NCBI GenBank assembly: GCA_965229335.1
Contig: OZ245874.1
Span: 3,100,001 to 3,164,000, forward strand
Direction of reading: 5' to 3'
Source of the DNA: JAFKFH01 sp017307375
GTDB taxonomy: Bacteria; Pseudomonadota; Alphaproteobacteria; Ferrovibrionales; Ferrovibrionaceae
Length of the DNA stretch: 64,000 bases
Shown: positions 16,422 through 24,698 of the stretch, one piece after another
Numbering within the stretch: position 1 is the first letter of the stretch
Layout of the letters: each line of letters opens with the position of its first letter
The notes under the pieces: model-generated
The model's input: the letters and a program-made list of their open reading frames with translations, nothing else
Databases searched by the model: none
What the model was told of the DNA's origin: nothing
Position numbers and translations under genes: made by a program

Positions 16422-17600
16422 ATGCGTCCCGGTTTTGCCCGCTGGCTGAATTCGACCAACGACGTCACGCGCCGCTTTCTCGCGGCAGGCCGCATACCCG
16501 GCCTGATCAATATCGCCGGCGGGCTGCCGGCGCCGCAGACCTATCCGGCGGCCGAACTGGCCGAGATCGCGCGCCAGGTGATTGCCGACCATCCGCAGGA
16601 GACGCTGGGATACGGCCCGATCGACGGCCTGCCCGAACTCCGTGCCGCGGTGGCGGCGCGCTTCAGTCGCAATGGCCTCGAGATCGCGCCCGAGAACGTG
16701 CTGATCACGACGAGCGGCATGCACGGCCTGGACCTCCTGGGCAAGGTGCTGCTGGAGCCGGGCGGCCTGATCGCCGGGCATTACCCGACCTATCTCGGTG
16801 CCATCGACGCCTGGCGGCCGCATCACCCGACCTACCGGACGCTGCTGCTCGACGATCCGGCCTTCGATGCGGCAGCCGGCCTTGCCGGCGCGCGGTTCGG
16901 GTATGTCGTGCCGAATTTCTCGAACCCGACGGGCCGGCTGGTCGACCTCGCCACCCGCCGCGACCTTGCCGCGGCCGCAGTCGCGACGGATACTTGGCTG
17001 ATCGAGGACGATCCCTACGGCACGCTGCAATACGATGGCGAACCGCTGCCGCGGGTCATCGAACTGGCCGGCACCGCCGATGGCCCGGTCGCCTATCTCG
17101 GCACGCTGTCCAAGCAGATCGCGCCGGGTCTGCGCATCGGCTGGATCATCGGTGCGCGCGACCTGATCGATGCGCTGACCATGGCCAAGCAATGCACCGA
17201 CATGTGCACATCCGGCGTCACCCAGCGCATTGCGCTGGCCGCGATCGAGGGCGGACTGATCGAGCGGCTGCAGCCCGCGATCGTCGCGCTCTATCGCGAG
17301 CGGCGCGACGCGCTTTGCGCCGCACTCGCCGAGCATCTGGCCGCTTGGTTCGAGTGGGAGGTGCCGGTCGGCGGCATGTTCGTCTGGGCCGTGGCCCGCG
17401 ATCCCGGGCTCGATACCGACAGGCTGTTTGCCGCCGGGTTGGAGGCCGGGGTCTGCGTCGCGCCCTCGAGCGTGTTCGATCCCGCCGGCAGCTACCGCCG
17501 CGCCCTGCGCCTCAACTTCACTCTCAATCCGCCCGACAAGCTGGCCGAGGGGGTCCGGCGGCTGGCCTCGGTCCTGCAGAAGATGAAGGCGGCCGCGTGA
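16422..17600 (+). CDS. PLP-dependent aminotransferase, fold type I (LysN/MocR-like without DNA-binding domain)
   Basis: A 392-residue class I/II aminotransferase resembling 2-aminoadipate/aromatic aminotransferases. YGPIDGLPELRAAVA is the N-terminal signature, VPNFSNPTGRL carries the PLP-contact asparagine, IEDDPYG the aspartate and tyrosine, and TLSKQIAPGLRIGWI the Schiff-base lysine. ATG 16422 has GAGG upstream. The frame extends to 16338, across the divergent control region, which is less likely. The stop overlaps the RraA-like gene start (TGATG). The pair suggests transamination to a 2-oxo acid and then aldol cleavage or decarboxylation. The natural substrate is unknown. Confidence 0.87.
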   Translation: MRPGFARWLNSTNDVTRRFLAAGRIPGLINIAGGLPAPQTYPAAELAEIARQVIADHPQETLGYGPIDGLPELRAAVAARFSRNGLEIAPENVLITTSGMHGLDLLGKVLLEPGGLIAGHYPTYLGAIDAWRPHHPTYRTLLLDDPAFDAAAGLAGARFGYVVPNFSNPTGRLVDLATRRDLAAAAVATDTWLIEDDPYGTLQYDGEPLPRVIELAGTADGPVAYLGTLSKQIAPGLRIGWIIGARDLIDALTMAKQCTDMCTSGVTQRIALAAIEGGLIERLQPAIVALYRERRDALCAALAEHLAAWFEWEVPVGGMFVWAVARDPGLDTDRLFAAGLEAGVCVAPSSVFDPAGSYRRALRLNFTLNPPDKLAEGVRRLASVLQKMKAAA

Positions 17601-18205
17601 TGGCGATCAAGCGCTGGCGCGACGTGCCGGTGGCCGTTGCCGTCGATTGTTGCCGCGAGGGGCTGATCGATCCGGCGATCCGGCCGTTGCGCCCGGCCGG
17701 TCTCCAGCCCCGGCTGTTCGCCCGCGCGGTCACCGCCTTGTGCGTGCCGCCCGATTTCTCGGCCGTGCGTCAGGCCGTTGATCTGACCGGGCCGGGCGAG
17801 GTCCTGGTGATCGCCGCCGGCGGCCATGCCGAGACCGCGATGATCGGCGACATCCTCGCCGGGCATCTGCGCCGGCGGGGCGCGGCCGGTCTCGTCTGCG
17901 ATGGAGCGGTACGCGACGCCGGCACCCTGGCGCGCTGGGACGATTTTGCCGTGTTCACCCGGGCGATCACCCCGTGCGGGCCGGTCGCCGGCGGCAAGGG
18001 TGCGGTCAATGTTGCCGTCGTCGTCGGCGGCTGCCTGGTCTCGCCCGGCGACCTGATCATCGGTGACGACGACGGCCTGGTCGCCTTGACCCCCGCCTTG
18101 CAGCGCGAACGCATCGGGGCTGCCGAAGCCAAGCTTGCCCTGGAGGCGCAGTGGGAGTCGAGCCTGGCCAGCGGCAAGTCGGTACGCGACACCTACGGGC
18201 CCTGA
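17600..18205 (+). CDS. RraA-like / 4-hydroxy-4-methyl-2-oxoglutarate aldolase family protein
   Basis: A 201-residue protein of the RraA/HMG-aldolase fold. The segments GGHAETAMIGDILAGHL, GLVCDGAVRDAG and GDLIIGDDDGLVAL keep the glycine-rich pyruvate site and the Arg-Asp pair required for divalent-metal-dependent class II pyruvate aldolase or oxaloacetate decarboxylase activity. A catalytic role is therefore more likely than RNase E inhibition. It overlaps the aminotransferase stop by one base and probably acts on that enzyme's 2-oxo acid product. Confidence 0.78.
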   Translation: MAIKRWRDVPVAVAVDCCREGLIDPAIRPLRPAGLQPRLFARAVTALCVPPDFSAVRQAVDLTGPGEVLVIAAGGHAETAMIGDILAGHLRRRGAAGLVCDGAVRDAGTLARWDDFAVFTRAITPCGPVAGGKGAVNVAVVVGGCLVSPGDLIIGDDDGLVALTPALQRERIGAAEAKLALEAQWESSLASGKSVRDTYGP

Positions 18206-18228
18206 TACCGGCCGACGCGGCAAGTTTT

Positions 18229-18259
18229 TCGACCAGCCGGTCAACTTCGCGGCTATATA
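18229..18259 (+). promoter_or_regulatory. Candidate promoter giving a leaderless MATE transcript
   Basis: A TATATA box at 18254-18259 ends 6 bases before the MATE ATG at 18266, so initiation about 7 bases downstream would fall on the A of the start codon. No Shine-Dalgarno sequence precedes that ATG. The -35 side is weak (TCGACC at 18229-18234, spacing 19). GACC-AGCC-GGTC (18231-18242) is a small inverted repeat that could be an operator. Confidence 0.35.
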
Positions 18260-18265
18260 CAGCCG

Positions 18266-19654
18266 ATGAACTCAGGGAAAGATGACGCAGGGCGCTGGGG
18301 CGCCGAGGCGCGGGCGACCTTTGCGCTGGGCTGGCCGATCGTTGTGACCCAGGTGGCGATGACGCTTTTGACGACCACGGCGATCGCGCTGGCTGGCAAG
18401 CTCAGCCGGCTCGACATTGCCGTCGTGTCGCTCGCCAACAATCTCTATTACCCGGCTTTCATGTTCTCGCTGGGCGTCGTCACCGCGATCGCGCCGATGG
18501 TCGCGCAGGCGGTCGGCCGCAAACGGCAGATGGTGCGCGACGTTCGCCGCACGGTGCGCCAGGGGTTCTGGGTCGCGCTGGCCGTCGGTCTCTGCGGCGT
18601 GACGCTGTTGTGGTTTGCCGAACCGATCCTGGTGGCGTTCGGCCAGGCGCCGCTGCTGGCCAAGAAAGCCGCGCCCTACGCGCGCATCATGGCCTGCGGC
18701 CTGGTGCCTGCGTTGTGGTTCATCGCGCTGCGCAACTTCGTCACCGCGCTGTCGCGACCCCGCGTCGTCATGGTCATCGCCGTCTGTGCCGTGGTCTTCA
18801 ACGTCTGCCTCGGCTGGAGTCTGTCGCAGGAGCGACCGGGGCTGCCCGGCCTCGGGGTTCAGGGCATCGCCATCTCCTATGCGGCGACCTCCTGGTTCAT
18901 GTTCCTGCTGCTGCTGGCCTATTGCTATACCCAGCGCACGCTGCGGCGCTATCATCTGCTCGGCCGGTTCTGGCGCGCCGACTGGCGCCGCTTCCGCGAT
19001 GTGCTGCGGCTGGGCGTGCCGATCGGCCTGACCGTGCTGATGGAGGTCGGGCTGTTCTCGGCGGCGGTTTTCATGATGGGCATCCTCGGCGCCGACTCGC
19101 TGGCCGCACATCAGATCGCCCTGCAACTCGCCTCGCTTGCCTTCATGGTGCCGCTGGGCATGTCGCAGGCGGTGGCGGTGCGCGTGGGCATCGCGGCCGG
19201 TGCCGGCGACCCCGGCTGGATCGCCCGGGCCGGCTGGACCGGCATCGCCCTCGGCACCTCGTTCGTCGTCGTTTCCGCGGCCCTGTTCGTCACCATCCCG
19301 CGGATGCTGATCGGCCTGTTCATCGACGTGCACGACGAGGCGAACGCCGAGGTCGTGCGGCTGGCGTCGGCATTCCTGGTCGTCGCCGCCGCCTTCCAGA
19401 TCGTCGACGCGCTGCAGGCGCTGGGCGCCGGCGCGCTGCGCGGGCTTAAAGATACCCGCTGGCCGATGATGATGGCGGCGTTCGGATACTGGGCGATCGG
19501 TTTTCCGGTTGCCTGGATCCTGGGCTTCCGCCTCGGCGTCGAGGGCGTCGGGGTCTGGCTCGGTCTCGCCGCCGGTCTTACCGCCACGGCGGGATTGATG
19601 ATCGGCCGCTTCGCCTTGCGCGACCGGTTCCGGATCGGTAGGGCGGCTTCGTGA
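18266..19654 (+). CDS. MATE family multidrug/toxin efflux protein (NorM-like)
   Basis: A 462-residue membrane protein with twelve likely transmembrane segments and the two-fold MatE repeat: WPIVVTQVAMTLLTTTAIALAG in the first half, LGVPIGLTVLMEVGLFSAA opening the second. It would export cationic compounds against H+ or Na+. A 20-residue hydrophilic N-terminus precedes TM1. It sits between the rraA-like gene and tlyA, whose GTG start overlaps its stop (GTGA), so it is translationally coupled to the RNA methyltransferases. The compound exported is not predictable. Confidence 0.92.
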   Translation: MNSGKDDAGRWGAEARATFALGWPIVVTQVAMTLLTTTAIALAGKLSRLDIAVVSLANNLYYPAFMFSLGVVTAIAPMVAQAVGRKRQMVRDVRRTVRQGFWVALAVGLCGVTLLWFAEPILVAFGQAPLLAKKAAPYARIMACGLVPALWFIALRNFVTALSRPRVVMVIAVCAVVFNVCLGWSLSQERPGLPGLGVQGIAISYAATSWFMFLLLLAYCYTQRTLRRYHLLGRFWRADWRRFRDVLRLGVPIGLTVLMEVGLFSAAVFMMGILGADSLAAHQIALQLASLAFMVPLGMSQAVAVRVGIAAGAGDPGWIARAGWTGIALGTSFVVVSAALFVTIPRMLIGLFIDVHDEANAEVVRLASAFLVVAAAFQIVDALQALGAGALRGLKDTRWPMMMAAFGYWAIGFPVAWILGFRLGVEGVGVWLGLAAGLTATAGLMIGRFALRDRFRIGRAAS

Positions 19655-20397
19655 GCAAGGCGCCGAAAGCCCGTCTGGACGCACTCCTGGTCGCCCGTGG
19701 CCTGGCCGAGAGCCGAGCGCGCGCCCAGGCGCTGATCCTGGCCGGCCTGGTCTTCAGTGGCGAGCGCCGGCTGGACAAGCCCGGCCAGACCCTGCCGGAC
19801 GACACCGCGATCGTCGTGCGCGGCCGCGACCATCCCTATGTCTCGCGCGGCGGGCTCAAGCTCGTGCGCGGCCTCGATCATTTCGGCTTCGCCCCGACGG
19901 GCGTGGTCGGCCTCGACGTCGGGGCCTCGACTGGCGGCTTCACCGACGTGCTGCTGCGCCGGGGCGCCGCCCGCGTCTATGCGGTCGATGTCGGCCATGG
20001 CCAGCTGGCCTGGAGCCTGCGCCAGGATCCCCGCGTCGTGGTACTGGAAAAGCAGAACGCCCGCCATCTGACCGATGTTCAGATTCCGGAGCCGGTCGGG
20101 GCGATCGTCTGCGACGCCTCGTTCATCGGTCTTGCGACCGTGCTGGCGACGCCGTTGACCTTTGCCGCGCCCGGTGCCTTCCTGGTCGGGCTGATCAAGC
20201 CGCAGTTCGAAGTCGGGCCGGACAAGGTCGCCAAGGGCGGCATCGTGCGCGACGAGGTGGCACGGGCCGAGGCCTGCGACCGCATCGTCGCCTGGCTGTC
20301 GGCCCAGCCCGGCTGGACCGTGCTGGGGGTGACCGAAAGCCCGATTACCGGGGCGGACGGCAATGTCGAATTTCTGATCGGGGCGCGCCATGCGTGA
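19651..20397 (+). CDS. tlyA: TlyA family rRNA 2'-O-methyltransferase / putative hemolysin
   Basis: A 248-residue protein with an N-terminal S4 RNA-binding domain (RLDALLVARGLAESRARAQ, through about residue 60) and an FtsJ-like Rossmann domain (GLDVGASTGGFTDVLL). The catalytic-type lysines lie in SRGGLKL and LIKPQFE. In characterised homologues it methylates ribose in 16S and 23S rRNA. GTG start at 19651, overlapping the MATE stop. It overlaps rlmD by 8 bases. In many alphaproteobacteria tlyA directly follows dxs; here 3.8 kb intervenes. Confidence 0.92.
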   Translation: MSKAPKARLDALLVARGLAESRARAQALILAGLVFSGERRLDKPGQTLPDDTAIVVRGRDHPYVSRGGLKLVRGLDHFGFAPTGVVGLDVGASTGGFTDVLLRRGAARVYAVDVGHGQLAWSLRQDPRVVVLEKQNARHLTDVQIPEPVGAIVCDASFIGLATVLATPLTFAAPGAFLVGLIKPQFEVGPDKVAKGGIVRDEVARAEACDRIVAWLSAQPGWTVLGVTESPITGADGNVEFLIGARHA

Positions 20398-21643
20398 AGT
20401 CGAAGGAGTGGTCGGCCGGCTGGGCGGGCGTGGCGACGGGGTTGTCGATACCGATCGCGGGCGTTTCTACGTGCCCTATACCGTGCCCGGCGACCGCGTC
20501 CGCATTGCCGTGGGCAAGGCGCGCGGCGACGGCTTTGCCGCCGACCTGCGTGAGGTCATGGCGCCCGGTCCTGATCGGGTCGAGCCCGGCTGCCAGCATT
20601 TTTATGCCTGCGGCGGCTGCACGCTGCAGCAACTGGCCCCTGCTGCCTATGGCGACTGGAAGCGCGATCTCGTGGTCCAGGCGCTGGCCCGCCGCGACCT
20701 GGCGCCCGCGGTGGCACCGTTGTTCCACCCGCCGCCCCATGATCGCCGCCGCGCCGAATTCGTCGCCCGCCGAGTGCCCAAGGGCGTGCTGCTCGGCTTT
20801 CACGAGCGGGAAAGCCTGCGGGTCGTCGACGTTGCCGACTGCCTCGTCCTCAATCCCGCGCTGGTGGCGCTGCTGCCCGGGCTGCGCGCGGCCCTGAAGC
20901 CGATGATGGCGACCGGGGACGCCATCGACGTGCATGCGACGGTGACCGAAAGCGGGGTCGACCTCGTCCTCTCCGGCACCTGGCCGCGCGAGACATTGCC
21001 GGGGCTCAGCGCCCTGGCCGACGAACTCGATCTCGCCCGGCTGTCGCTGCGCGGCCGGGGCTGGGTCGAACCGGTGGCGGTACGGCGCACCCCGGTGGTG
21101 CGGTTCGGCGGCATCGGCGTGACCCCGCCGCCCGCCGGCTTCCTGCAGGCCAGCCCGGCGGCCGAGCAGGCACTGACCGGTCTGGTGCGGGACTTCGTCG
21201 GCGCCGCCCGCCATGTCGTCGATCTCTATGCCGGCTGCGGCACCTTCACCCTGCCGCTCGCCGCCGGCGGCGCGGTCGTGCGCGCCTATGACGATGCCGC
21301 CCCGGCAATCGGGGCGCTGACGCTGGCGGCGGGGCAGGGCGGTCTCGGGGGGCGGGTGAAGGCCGAGGTTCGCGACCTCAGCCGGCGGCCGCTCGACCTG
21401 CCGGAGTTGAAGAAGGTCGAGGCGGTGCTGTTCGATCCGCCGCGCGCCGGCGCGCGCGAGCAGACCGCGCTGCTGGCGAAATCCGACGTGCCGGTCGTGG
21501 CCGCGGTTTCCTGCGATCCGTCGAGTTTCGCGCGCGATGCCCGCCTCCTCGTCGACGGCGGTTACCGGCTGGAGAGCGTGCATCCCGTCGACCAGTTTCC
21601 CCATACCGGCCATGTCGAACTGGCCGCGGTGTTCCGCAGATAG
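20390..21643 (+). CDS. rlmD: 23S rRNA (uracil-5-)-methyltransferase, RumA/RlmD family
   Basis: A 417-residue SAM-dependent m5U methyltransferase. An N-terminal TRAM-like domain is followed by the Fe-S cluster cysteines GCQHFYACGGC with a fourth cysteine in ADCLVLN. The SAM motif is VVDLYAGCGTFTLPLA, then DPPRAG, and the catalytic cysteine sits in VSCDPSSFARD. Which uracil is modified (RlmD versus RlmC or TrmA-like) cannot be proven from sequence. It overlaps the end of tlyA, so the two RNA methyltransferases are co-expressed. Confidence 0.88.
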   Translation: MREVEGVVGRLGGRGDGVVDTDRGRFYVPYTVPGDRVRIAVGKARGDGFAADLREVMAPGPDRVEPGCQHFYACGGCTLQQLAPAAYGDWKRDLVVQALARRDLAPAVAPLFHPPPHDRRRAEFVARRVPKGVLLGFHERESLRVVDVADCLVLNPALVALLPGLRAALKPMMATGDAIDVHATVTESGVDLVLSGTWPRETLPGLSALADELDLARLSLRGRGWVEPVAVRRTPVVRFGGIGVTPPPAGFLQASPAAEQALTGLVRDFVGAARHVVDLYAGCGTFTLPLAAGGAVVRAYDDAAPAIGALTLAAGQGGLGGRVKAEVRDLSRRPLDLPELKKVEAVLFDPPRAGAREQTALLAKSDVPVVAAVSCDPSSFARDARLLVDGGYRLESVHPVDQFPHTGHVELAAVFRR

Positions 21644-21701
21644 AGGAACCGGGCCGCTTTCTTCGCGTTTCTCGCGCGGACCGCGACATCGAGGGAAGCG
21701 C

Positions 21702-23792
21702 ATGGCACGCAAGCAAGCCGCGAAAGCGGCGCTGACGAACCGTCCCGGCAACGCCGGCGAAACCCACCAGCAGAACGGCGAGGCGCTCACCACCAATCAA
21801 GGGGTCGTCATCGCCGACAACCAGAATTCACTGAAGGCCGGCGCCCGCGGCCCGACGCTGCTGGAAGACTTCATTCTCCGCGAGAAGATCACTCATTTCG
21901 ATCATGAACGGATTCCCGAGCGCATCGTCCATGCGCGCGGCTCGGGTGCCCATGGTTACTTCCAGGTCTACGAACCGCTGGCCGAACTGACGCGCGCCGG
22001 CTTCCTGCAGGATCCGGGAGCAAAGACCCCGGTGTTCGTGCGTTTCTCGACCGTTGCCGGGGGGGCGGGCTCGATCGATACGGCGCGCGACGTCCGCGGC
22101 TTCGCGGTCAAGTTCTATACCGAGGAGGGGAATTTCGACCTCGTCGGCAACAATATCCCGGTATTCTTCATCCAGGACGCGATGAAGTTTCCCGACCTTG
22201 TCCATTCGGTGAAGATGGAAGCCGATCGGGGCTTTCCCCAGGCCGCCTCGGCCCACGACACCTTCTGGGACTTCATCTCGCTGATGCCGGAATCGATTCA
22301 CATGGTGATGTGGACGATGTCGGATCGCGCGATCCCGCGTTCGTACCGGATGATGGAAGGTTTCGGTGTCCACACCTTCCGGCTGGTCAATGCCGAGGGA
22401 CGCTCGACCTTCGTCAAGTTCCATTGGCGACCGACCATCGGCTCGGCGTCCCTGATCTGGGACGAAGCGGTCAAGATCGCGGGGGCCGACAGCGACTTTC
22501 ATCGGCGGGACCTGTGGACCGCGATCGACAACGGCGACTACCCGGAATTCGAGCTGGGCATCCAGGCCTTCGATCAGAAGACCGCCGACGGCCTCGACTT
22601 CGACGTCCTCGATCCGACCAAGCTGATCCCGGAAGAGGTCGTGCCGCTGCGCATGATCGGGAAGATGGTCCTGAACCGCAATCCCGGCAATTTCTTCGCC
22701 GAGACCGAGCAGGCGGCCTTTCATCCGGGGCACGTGGTGCCGGGCATCGACTTCACCAACGATCCGCTGCTGCAGGGCCGGCTGTTTTCCTATCTCGACA
22801 CCCAGCTGTCGCGGCTCGGCGGGCCGAATTTTCACGAGATCCCGATCAACCGCCCGGTCTGCCCGATGCGCAATTTCCAGCGCGACGGCATCATGCGCAT
22901 GGCCGGCCAGCCGGGCCGCGTCAACTACGAACCCAACAGCCTGGATCCTGCCGGCCCGCGTGAAGATCCGGCACAGGGCTTCCATTCTTTCCCGTCGGGC
23001 GAAGCCGGCGAGAAGCTGCGGCTGCGGCCTGAGAGCTTTGCCGATCACTACAGCCAGGCCCGCCAGTTCTGGCTGTCGATGACCGAGCCGGAAAAGCGGC
23101 ATATCGTGTCGGCCTTCGCCTTCGAACTCGCCAAGGTGGAAACAGGTGCCATCCGCAAGCGGATGCTGGGCCATCTCGATGTCGTCCACGAAAAGCTGGG
23201 CGAGGGGGTGGCCGCCGCACTTGGCATGGTCGGACAGGCCGAGGCGGTTACGCCGACGGTCGCGCCGAAGACCCTCAAGCCGTCCCCGGCGCTCAGTCTG
23301 ATTGCCAAGGCACCGGAAACGATTGCCGGCCGCAAGATCGGCGTGCTGATGACCGACGGCACCGACGCGGCGCTGCTGGCTGCGATCGCCAAGGCCGCGA
23401 AGGCGGAGGGGGCACAGGTCGCGCTGGTCGCCCCCGCCATCGGCGGCATCACGGCCGCGGACGGCTCGGCCGTGCTGGCCGATCAGGCTTTGTCCGGCGC
23501 CCCGTCGACGCTGTTCGACGCAGTCGTGGTGGCACCCGGCCAGGACGGGGTTGCCGCGCTGCTGCGCGAGGCCGCGGCCATCGACTGGCTGCGCGACGCC
23601 TTCGGCCATCTGAAGGTGATCGGCCATGTGCCTGCCGCCAAGCCGCTGTTCGACAAGGCCGGCATCGACATGAATGCGGATGCGGGGACAATTTCGGTCG
23701 CGGGCAAGGGCGCCGCGGTCAAGGGCTTCCTGACCGTCGCCAGGCGGCAGCGGATCTGGGATCGCGAGCCCCTTCTGCGGACGCCGGGCTAA
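21702..23792 (+). CDS. katE: Large-subunit (HPII/KatE, clade 2) catalase
   Basis: A 696-residue haem catalase. The distal histidine is in RIVHARGSGAHG, the asparagine in LVGNNIPVFFIQD, and the proximal haem tyrosine in GRLFSYLDTQLSRLG. After the catalase core the last 150 or so residues (IGVLMTDGTDAALLAAI onward) form the GATase-like C-terminal domain specific to large catalases. ATG 21702 has GAGGGA at 5-base spacing. The upstream open frame overlaps rlmD and is not needed. It is convergent with the esterase gene, overlapping by 4 bases. It decomposes hydrogen peroxide in the cytoplasm. No OxyR or other local regulator is seen. Confidence 0.96.
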   Translation: MARKQAAKAALTNRPGNAGETHQQNGEALTTNQGVVIADNQNSLKAGARGPTLLEDFILREKITHFDHERIPERIVHARGSGAHGYFQVYEPLAELTRAGFLQDPGAKTPVFVRFSTVAGGAGSIDTARDVRGFAVKFYTEEGNFDLVGNNIPVFFIQDAMKFPDLVHSVKMEADRGFPQAASAHDTFWDFISLMPESIHMVMWTMSDRAIPRSYRMMEGFGVHTFRLVNAEGRSTFVKFHWRPTIGSASLIWDEAVKIAGADSDFHRRDLWTAIDNGDYPEFELGIQAFDQKTADGLDFDVLDPTKLIPEEVVPLRMIGKMVLNRNPGNFFAETEQAAFHPGHVVPGIDFTNDPLLQGRLFSYLDTQLSRLGGPNFHEIPINRPVCPMRNFQRDGIMRMAGQPGRVNYEPNSLDPAGPREDPAQGFHSFPSGEAGEKLRLRPESFADHYSQARQFWLSMTEPEKRHIVSAFAFELAKVETGAIRKRMLGHLDVVHEKLGEGVAAALGMVGQAEAVTPTVAPKTLKPSPALSLIAKAPETIAGRKIGVLMTDGTDAALLAAIAKAAKAEGAQVALVAPAIGGITAADGSAVLADQALSGAPSTLFDAVVVAPGQDGVAALLREAAAIDWLRDAFGHLKVIGHVPAAKPLFDKAGIDMNADAGTISVAGKGAAVKGFLTVARRQRIWDREPLLRTPG

Positions 23793-24697
23793 TTCGGCAG
23801 GGGATGCCGGCTGAAGAACCGCCAGACCATCGCGGTCAGATCGGGCTTGTCGGTATAGGGACCGATGGCCGATGCCGGGATCGGCGTCGGCCGCCCGCCC
23901 GGCCAGTGATGGCCGAGCCCGTCGGCCAGGTGGAATTCGACCTCGGCATTGCCGGCACAGCCGGTCCAGACCCGCGTGGTGATGCCCTGGTCGTAGTCGA
24001 TCTTGTCGCTGGTGCAGCCGAAGCGGCCGGCCCAGCGGGTGGCGATTTCCTGCAGTGCGGGCTTCTGCAGGGTCACCTTGAACTGCGGGTAGGTGACTGC
24101 GCCGCCGCCAAGCGGGTTAAGCTTGTCGGCCGTGCCCCAGAACAGCAACAGCGGGCGCGGCCGCTTCGGCGTATCGGCTCCGGCGTAATTGCCGTCTGCC
24201 GGCGCGGCGACGGCTGCTACCGGATAGGTGCTGTCGGCCAGGAAGCGCTGGGCCATCGCGGCGCCCGACGAAAAGCCGACGAGATAGATGCGCTGCGCAT
24301 CGATCGGCGCGTGGCTGCGCACCTCCTCGATCGCCGCCTCGATGAAGCGGACGTCGTCGACGCCGTCCGCCGCCGGCCCCCCACGGCCCGAGCCATCGTT
24401 GAAGGCGGCGCCCAGCGCCTGCGGCGCCACCACGACCGCGCCGGCGGTCGCGCTGAGGCGATAGAGATTGGCGGCCGCCACCATCCCCTCGGGCGACGAC
24501 CCGGTGCCATGCAAGGCGACGATCAGCGGCATCTTGCCGCCGGCGAAGACCGCATCAGGGACGTTGACGAAGATGCGCCGGGCACGGCCGTCTACGGTCA
24601 TGTCGTAATACTTCGACCCGAACCCGTAGCCGTCGTGCGCCGCGGCCGGGGCCGCGGACAGCATGGCGGCGAGAAGCAGGGCGGCCGGACCTCTCAT
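23789..24697 (-). CDS. Secreted LpqC/PHB-depolymerase-type alpha/beta-hydrolase esterase
   Basis: A 302-residue exported esterase. The N-terminus MRGPAALLLAAMLSAAPAAA is a Sec signal peptide. The oxyanion segment is LIVALHGTGSSPEGM, the nucleophile elbow LVGFSSGAAM (G-x-S-x-G), and the catalytic histidine probably GLGHHWPGG near the end. These fit the esterase PHB-depolymerase/LpqC family acting on polyester or hydroxycinnamate-type esters. The ATG at 24697 is chosen for the signal peptide; the frame is open to 24775 inside the preceding gene. It starts one base after the nucleotidase stop, so the two are probably co-transcribed. Confidence 0.85.
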   Translation of the reverse strand: MRGPAALLLAAMLSAAPAAAHDGYGFGSKYYDMTVDGRARRIFVNVPDAVFAGGKMPLIVALHGTGSSPEGMVAAANLYRLSATAGAVVVAPQALGAAFNDGSGRGGPAADGVDDVRFIEAAIEEVRSHAPIDAQRIYLVGFSSGAAMAQRFLADSTYPVAAVAAPADGNYAGADTPKRPRPLLLFWGTADKLNPLGGGAVTYPQFKVTLQKPALQEIATRWAGRFGCTSDKIDYDQGITTRVWTGCAGNAEVEFHLADGLGHHWPGGRPTPIPASAIGPYTDKPDLTAMVWRFFSRHPLPN

Positions 24698-24698
24698 C

